NCBI GenBank assembly: GCA_964631605.1
Contig: CAZVYG010000136.1
Location: forward strand, 1 to 7,607
DNA: 7,607 nucleotides
Direction: 5' to 3'
Source of the DNA: JARKQH01 sp964631605
Lineage (GTDB): Bacteria > Verrucomicrobiota > Verrucomicrobiia > Limisphaerales > UBA8199
A program made the position numbers and the translations under genes. The notes under the pieces are model-generated. The model made no database searches. It worked only from the letters and a program-made list of their open reading frames with translations, and was not told the DNA's origin. Of the stretch, positions 7,449 to 7,607 are shown piece after piece. The number at the start of each line of letters is the position of its first letter. Position 1 is the stretch's first letter.

Positions 7449-7607
7449 TCACGGTTTGACGCGAAAGAATCGGGCGGCGTTGGTCATGGGGCTGAGGTAG
7501 GGACTGGTCGCGCCGAGGATATCCCTCCAAGGCCCCAGCACGTCGGTCGCGCTCTGCAGCGTCCCGCCCCCCACCCACTCAAGCCGCAGTTGTTCGCCCT
7601 CGATCAC
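7449..7607 (-). CDS. C-terminal fragment of a secreted protein with a Verrucomicrobial-type 'GPW..FFR' tail
   Basis: Reading the minus strand from the window edge in frame gives 52 residues ending in RVKP and a TGA at 7451-7449. The sequence runs EGEQLRLEWVGGGTLQSATD, then VLGPWRDILGATSPY and finally NAARFFRVKP. As I recall, this pattern (a W- and G-rich strand, 'LQSA', 'GPW', 'SPY', terminal 'FFR') is a short beta-rich tail found at the end of many large secreted or surface proteins of Verrucomicrobia such as Pedosphaera, usually after Ig-like, LamG or NHL-type domains. Its function is not known to me. The rest of the protein lies outside the window, so its activity cannot be named. It sits 45 bases upstream of the oxidoreductase in the same orientation with no visible terminator between them, so it may be the preceding gene of the same operon. 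Confidence 0.75.
   Translation of the reverse strand: MIEGEQLRLEWVGGGTLQSATDVLGPWRDILGATSPYLSPMTNAARFFRVKP

Overview
The window holds five genes, all on the minus strand and read from right to left. Gaps between them are short (45 bases, a 4-base overlap, 39 bases, 32 bases), so they look like one operon. No stretch of 300 bases lacks a gene. I found no RNA gene, CRISPR array, insertion sequence or convincing terminator. The content suggests a member of the PVC group, most likely a Verrucomicrobium of the Pedosphaera/Limisphaerales type. The reasons are secreted sulfatases, exported Gfo/Idh/MocA oxidoreductases, glycoside hydrolases without SusC/SusD partners, little Shine-Dalgarno signal, moderately high GC, and the C-terminal tail of the rightmost protein, which resembles a tail I associate with that phylum. 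The taxon is an inference.

Layout, right to left. (1) 7449-7607 is the C-terminal end of a protein whose last 52 residues form a 'LQSATD..GPW....GATSPY......ARFFR' tail. (2) 6060-7403 is a Gfo/Idh/MocA oxidoreductase with a twin-arginine signal. (3) 4483-6063 is a Cys-type sulfatase with a Sec signal; its ATG overlaps the preceding stop codon as ATGA. (4) 2206-4443 is a large exported protein of an alpha-glucuronidase-like (GH67-like) family. (5) 1-2173 is a second member of that family, complete at its N-terminus and cut by the left window edge. This gene has no stop codon in the window but is open over 724 codons. Open frames on the opposite strand here are its shadows.

Taken together, at least four consecutive genes encode exported proteins, which suggests a periplasmic or surface module for a sulfated, probably uronic-acid-containing glycan. 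The sulfatase would remove sulfate, the two paralogous hydrolases would cut glycosidic bonds, and the oxidoreductase would oxidise a released sugar or act as an NAD-dependent glycosidase, as in family GH109. The substrate cannot be read from the sequence. The most interesting point is the pair of diverged tandem paralogues. They differ (Glu versus Asp) at the residue that I align with the GH67 catalytic acid, and they also differ in a cysteine-bearing loop and in base composition.
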